The notes beneath the pieces are model-generated. The model made no database searches, had not been told where the DNA came from, and was given only the letters and a program-made list of their open reading frames with translations. A DNA stretch of 64,000 nucleotides from Akebia trifoliata (lineage: Eukaryota; Streptophyta; Magnoliopsida; Ranunculales; Lardizabalaceae): NCBI GenBank assembly GCA_017979445.1, contig CM030716.1:11424474-11488473 (forward strand), given 5' to 3'. Positions 60,540 through 64,000 of this stretch are shown in pieces. The position numbers and the translations under genes were made by a program. The stretch's first letter is position 1; each line of letters begins with the position of its first letter.

Positions 60540-61377
60540 ACATTTTCTGCATCTTTTTTTGTCTCGGATTTCGAGATTAAACTCTTACAAGAACAAAATC
60601 TAATGGATTAACCTTGCTTTAGCATCCTTCTTAAACAGAAGTTATTTCAAAGCAGCATGGTCTATGCAGACCATGATTTTCGATCCTATTAGGTAAGGGT
60701 GAAATTTATCAATAATATAAACCACTACTAATATTTCCTTCTCTGTTGTAGAGTAGTTAAGCTAGGTATCACCAAGGATTTACTAGCGTATTGGATAATG
60801 TGAGGATGTTTATTGATTCACTGACCCAAAATAATGCCTATCGTATAATTCGAAGTATCACACATAACCTCAAATGGAATATTCTAATTTAGAGGTTAAA
60901 TTATGGGTGCCGAGGTTAAATCGGGCTTAAGCTTCTTAAACGCAAAAAGATATGACTCTAAGAAGTTGAAAGGAACATCATTTCCTAAGAGTTCACATAT
61001 AAACTTCGAGATCTTTTTAAAAAATTTAACAAATCTATGGTAGAAACCTGCATGACCTAGGAATTACATAATTTCTTTGACAATCTTAAGAGGTAGTAAC
61101 TTTTCAATTAAACCTACCATCATTGTATCTACTTCAATCCCTTTTGCAACACAATGCCCTAGCACAATTTCAAATATTACCATAAAATAGCATTTTTCCC
61201 AATTAAGTACTAGGTTGACTTCTTTACAGCGTAAGATGACCGAAGTCAAGTGATGGAGACATTTTTCAAAACTTAATCTGAATACTAAAAAATCATCCAT
61301 GAACACTTCGAAATATATTTTTATCATGTCTGAAAATATACTCACCATACATCATTGAAAAATAGCTAGTGCATTGT
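60540..61377 (-). pseudogene. Athila-like RT end and RNase H
   Basis: 61064-61348 has the RT active-site F-M-D-D-F-L and C-L-H-H-L, then N-L-V-L-N-W-E-K-C-Y-F-M. RNase H lies at 60540-60960 in broken frames, ending near A-E-N-V-V-V-D-H-L-S. RT is cut at 61377 by the Tat-like LTR; the 5' half of the element is not in the window. Confidence 0.85.
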
Positions 61378-62890
61378 TGTAGACACCCCATTTTCGTACT
61401 CGTCTGATTAATCAACTCGTCAACCCGATTGTGATGATTCCCAATGATAGATGAATATTCCAATGTTTTTTATTTGTTACTAGATATATTTCAGAAATTC
61501 AAATAAGATATCTCAAGCGAACAAAAATTTAGAAACTACGCTACGTTAGAAAATATGACCCAAAATCATTTTGAGACAAAAAGAAGTTTTACGAAAAAAA
61601 TCACTATAAATTGATTAAATTACTAAAATATCCCTAACATCAAAACATCCCTAGAGCCTACGTTACACTTAGGAAAACATTTTCGAACACATAAAACAAC
61701 AAATTAAAATCAAATAAACTGTTTCGCCAATTTTCACCAAATTTGACAAAATTATGAAAATACCCCTCATAGGGTCCACGACCATTTCAAGCCGAAAACC
61801 AATAACTGACACAAACTGTTACTCCCATTGAATTCCTTATGAAAAAGTGATTTCAAAACATCCCAAAAAATCAAAAAATGACTTCAAAACGCAGATACCC
61901 TTTTTGAGGGCGAAACAATAATTTTTCAATTCTAAAAATTTAAAATTTTAAAATTTTAAAATTAATAATTAAAACATTAATAAACGTAAATTGAAATCTT
62001 AATAAATTAAATTTAAAATTTTAAACAAATAAAATATTTAATTAAGCCCATGAGCCAAATTTTAAGTGGTGGCCCATTTATTCAAGTGGGGCCCATTTAT
62101 TCAAGTGGGACCCACTTGATATATATTAGAAGGCCCCTCCATTTGGGGTCCTAAAGAATTAAAATATAATCAGGGTGATTCTCCAAAAATACTAAAAAAA
62201 TATTCTTTCATTGTACGTATGAATGGAAACCCTAATTTAAAATTCTAATTAAACCTAATTCACCTTATCTAAAAGAAACCTAGTCAAACTAAAAGGCTCC
62301 CAAAAAACTCTATAAATAGGAGCTTCCACAATCCAATCTCACAGGTCAAGAAAAATCCTAGGAAAGATAGGTCAAAAACTCTCCCCAACCTTCCCAAAAC
62401 CCTAAATCTGAAGTCCCAACTCCCTACCTAACACCCAAATCCTGTTTTGTACTAAAAAAACACTCAGAATTCCTCAAAAAATACTTAGAAACCTTCAAAA
62501 CACCTAGAACATTTAGAAAATACTCAGATCTAGGAGGAAAGTACCTCATCTTGGTGATCAAAAGCGGATCTTGTAATGGAGAAAAAGAAAGAAAACTCAC
62601 ACGAGGATGCTCTCTGTCAGCTCTGAGAGAACTAATTGTCACAATCACGCGGGTAAGTTAGGTTTTTTATTTTATTTTTCGGTCGTTTTTAGCAATGTAA
62701 TAATTTTTGGGAAAAGTAAAGACCAGCGTTTGCTAGGCGGGATCGGTGCTTAACACCTTCCGATTCCGTAACGTGATCCCCGGACCCTTTCTTTTCATAG
62801 ATTAATACATTTTTTCAATTTTGAGTCATATTTCGATTCCTAGACTGTAAAACTAGGTGGCGACTCCCAAACTCCAAAAAATGGATCCGC
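61378..62890 (+). mobile_element. Tat/Ogre-like LTR, apparently complete
   Basis: Starts TGTAGACACCCCATTTTCG and ends near AACTAGGTGGCGACTCCCAAACTCC. It carries CGGTGCTTAACACCTTCCGATTCCGTAA. A CTATAAATAGG (about 62311) is a good TATA box with a likely transcription start some 30 bp further on, and CGCGGGTAAGT (62647) looks like a splice donor. The ORF at 62424-62648 (minus) is not a gene. No 5-bp duplication (ATTGT on the left) was found on the right. Confidence 0.8.
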
Positions 62891-63064
62891 AACCCACTGA
62901 TCAAGGGCATCCACTACAAAACCTCACAAGTCAAACTCATCCACTATGAGTTTAAGGGCTTGCTTCATTTCCTAAATGTAGTTGAGAGGCTTATGAAAGT
63001 GGCAGCTTTTTCTTTACTTGTCTGTTCTTATTTTTTTAGGGACTAGTAAAGTTTAGATTTGGGG
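62891..63064 (+). mobile_element. Athila-like 3' end and polypurine tract
   Basis: ACAAAACCTCACAAGTCAAACTCATCCACTATGAGTTTAAGGGCTT and AGGGACTAGTAAAGTTTAGATTTGGGG match 19378-19529 closely. Confidence 0.8.
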
Positions 63065-64000
63065 TGTGATGAGTGTATTAAAACACTGATTTTAATATGT
63101 TTTATTAGGGCATTTGTTTTACTCCTAACCACTTTCGTACTATAATTAAAAAATAATCTTGAATATGCCTTATGACATCACTTTACATGTTTTATCATAT
63201 TAAATAAGCATAATTGCATAAATAACATAAATAATTGAAAAATCTAAAAAAATTTAATGATCGTGTGTTTGATTGTGCAGGCTTGAAATTAGAAGATCAA
63301 TTATGAACACACTAGAGCAATTCAAACACATCAGAGCAATCTAGAGAAAATAAGAGAGAAGTGGACCAAAAAACAATCATTTCCAACACACCTTCATCGT
63401 CCAATAGTGGACCCCCAACTGTACCACGGTGGAAGGGTCATTAATCAGGATAAAATTACATTACCATGCTTTGGTTCCTCAAGATTACATGTACCAGATC
63501 CTTTAGAAACTAAGAATTGCCAATAAATAGAACCCAAAGTCCATTGTAAGTTGTTCCTTCCACCTTAGTTTTTCTTTAGGTTTTCTTCATCAATTAAATT
63601 ATGTTTAATTTCTTTGTAATTTCTAAACAATTTGAGAGAGAAAGAGTGTGTAATAATTAATTTGTCAATGGAAGGAATCCTATTCTCCTTTACTCTTTCT
63701 ATTTGTCTCGCAATGATGTTAGAATAGTTCTCCATCCATTGGGGAGGTGGAGAAGCCTAGATCAAGTTTTATTTTTATTTATTTCATTGTTTTCCGCTTG
63801 TTTCTATGTTAATGTTTAATGGATTCACATCAAGGTTCATCCAACTCCTATGGATCAAATTCTTAGATAAACCCTTTCACCCTTAATGCTCGACTTAGAT
63901 AGACTGTACTTATATAAGAATCAAGAAGGTTTATGGCTAAATCAGGTAATGAGTAGTAGGGATTCTTAGTTATGAGTGACGGAATCCTAGTTTTAAATAT
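63065..64000 (+). mobile_element. Athila-like LTR (family 1), cut by the window end
   Basis: Starts TGTGATGAGTGTATTAAAACACTGATTTTAATATG and is collinear with 19530-20460 over its whole visible length. Confidence 0.82.

Noticed and set aside
19530..64000. LTRs at 19530 and 63065 as the two ends of one element
   Set aside because: They are 43 kb apart, each follows its own polypurine tract, and the sequence between belongs to several other elements in both orientations.

Overview
This window is AT-rich nuclear DNA from a flowering plant, most likely a eudicot. The evidence is nested plant LTR retrotransposons (Ty1/copia, Athila-like and chromovirus-like Ty3/gypsy, and a Tat/Ogre-like LTR family), intron-containing fragments of plant genes (plastid glycerol-3-phosphate dehydrogenase and a PDS5-type Tudor protein), and a plastid-transit-peptide-like first exon. 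I see no complete, clearly functional host gene. Nearly all recognisable coding sequence is decayed transposon or gene fragment.

Layout. 1-1703 is a minus-strand Tat/Ogre-like LTR. 2475-2689 is the polypurine tract and LTR head of a chromovirus-like element. 2690 to about 3600 is the head of a second Tat-like LTR. 4240-4515 looks like a CACTA-type terminus with 38-bp palindromic tandem units. 4.9-12.8 kb is a gene-fragment island, all on the minus strand: an EF-hand-like exon, a GLY1-like dehydrogenase pseudogene, and five in-frame exons of a PDS5/Tudor protein. A near-full-length copia element (5960-10788, 282-bp LTRs differing at 6 sites) sits in a GLY1 intron. 12.8-17.4 kb is non-coding with minisatellites, and 17.44-17.64 kb is the tail of a Tat-like LTR.

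18.0-20.8 kb is an Athila-like 3' end plus LTR. 22.2-23.8 kb holds an old direct duplication. 23845-27244 is a solo chromovirus-type LTR with a perfect 5-bp target duplication (GGTAG). 27984-30792 is a TIR-bounded, hAT-like non-autonomous element carrying a transit-peptide exon and a 130-bp tandem array. 30980-32425 is a minus-strand LTR fragment of the same broad family as the solo LTR.

32.4-36.1 kb is a minus-strand Athila-like gag-pol remnant containing a 100-N assembly gap. A plus-strand gag fragment (36.1-37.0 kb) and a minus-strand LTR (37.0-38.2 kb) follow. 38.2-53.3 kb is a plus-strand array: truncated Athila-like internal region A, LTR, truncated internal region B, LTR. Unit B is split by a second solo LTR (47415-50394, target duplication CGGAT). 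53.3-54.5 kb is a chromovirus pol fragment. 54.5-61.4 kb is a minus-strand Athila-like element (3' LTR, extra 3' ORF, integrase, RNase H, RT) cut by a Tat-like LTR (61378 to about 62890). The window ends in another Athila-like LTR (63065 onward).

The unifying biology is retrotransposon nesting, LTR recombination and gene-fragment capture. The features most worth pursuing are an extra open reading frame downstream of integrase, kept in three separate Athila-like copies and resembling the 'putative plant transposon protein' domain family; the minus-strand mosaic of host-gene fragments next to a CACTA-like end; and the TIR element carrying a gene fragment.
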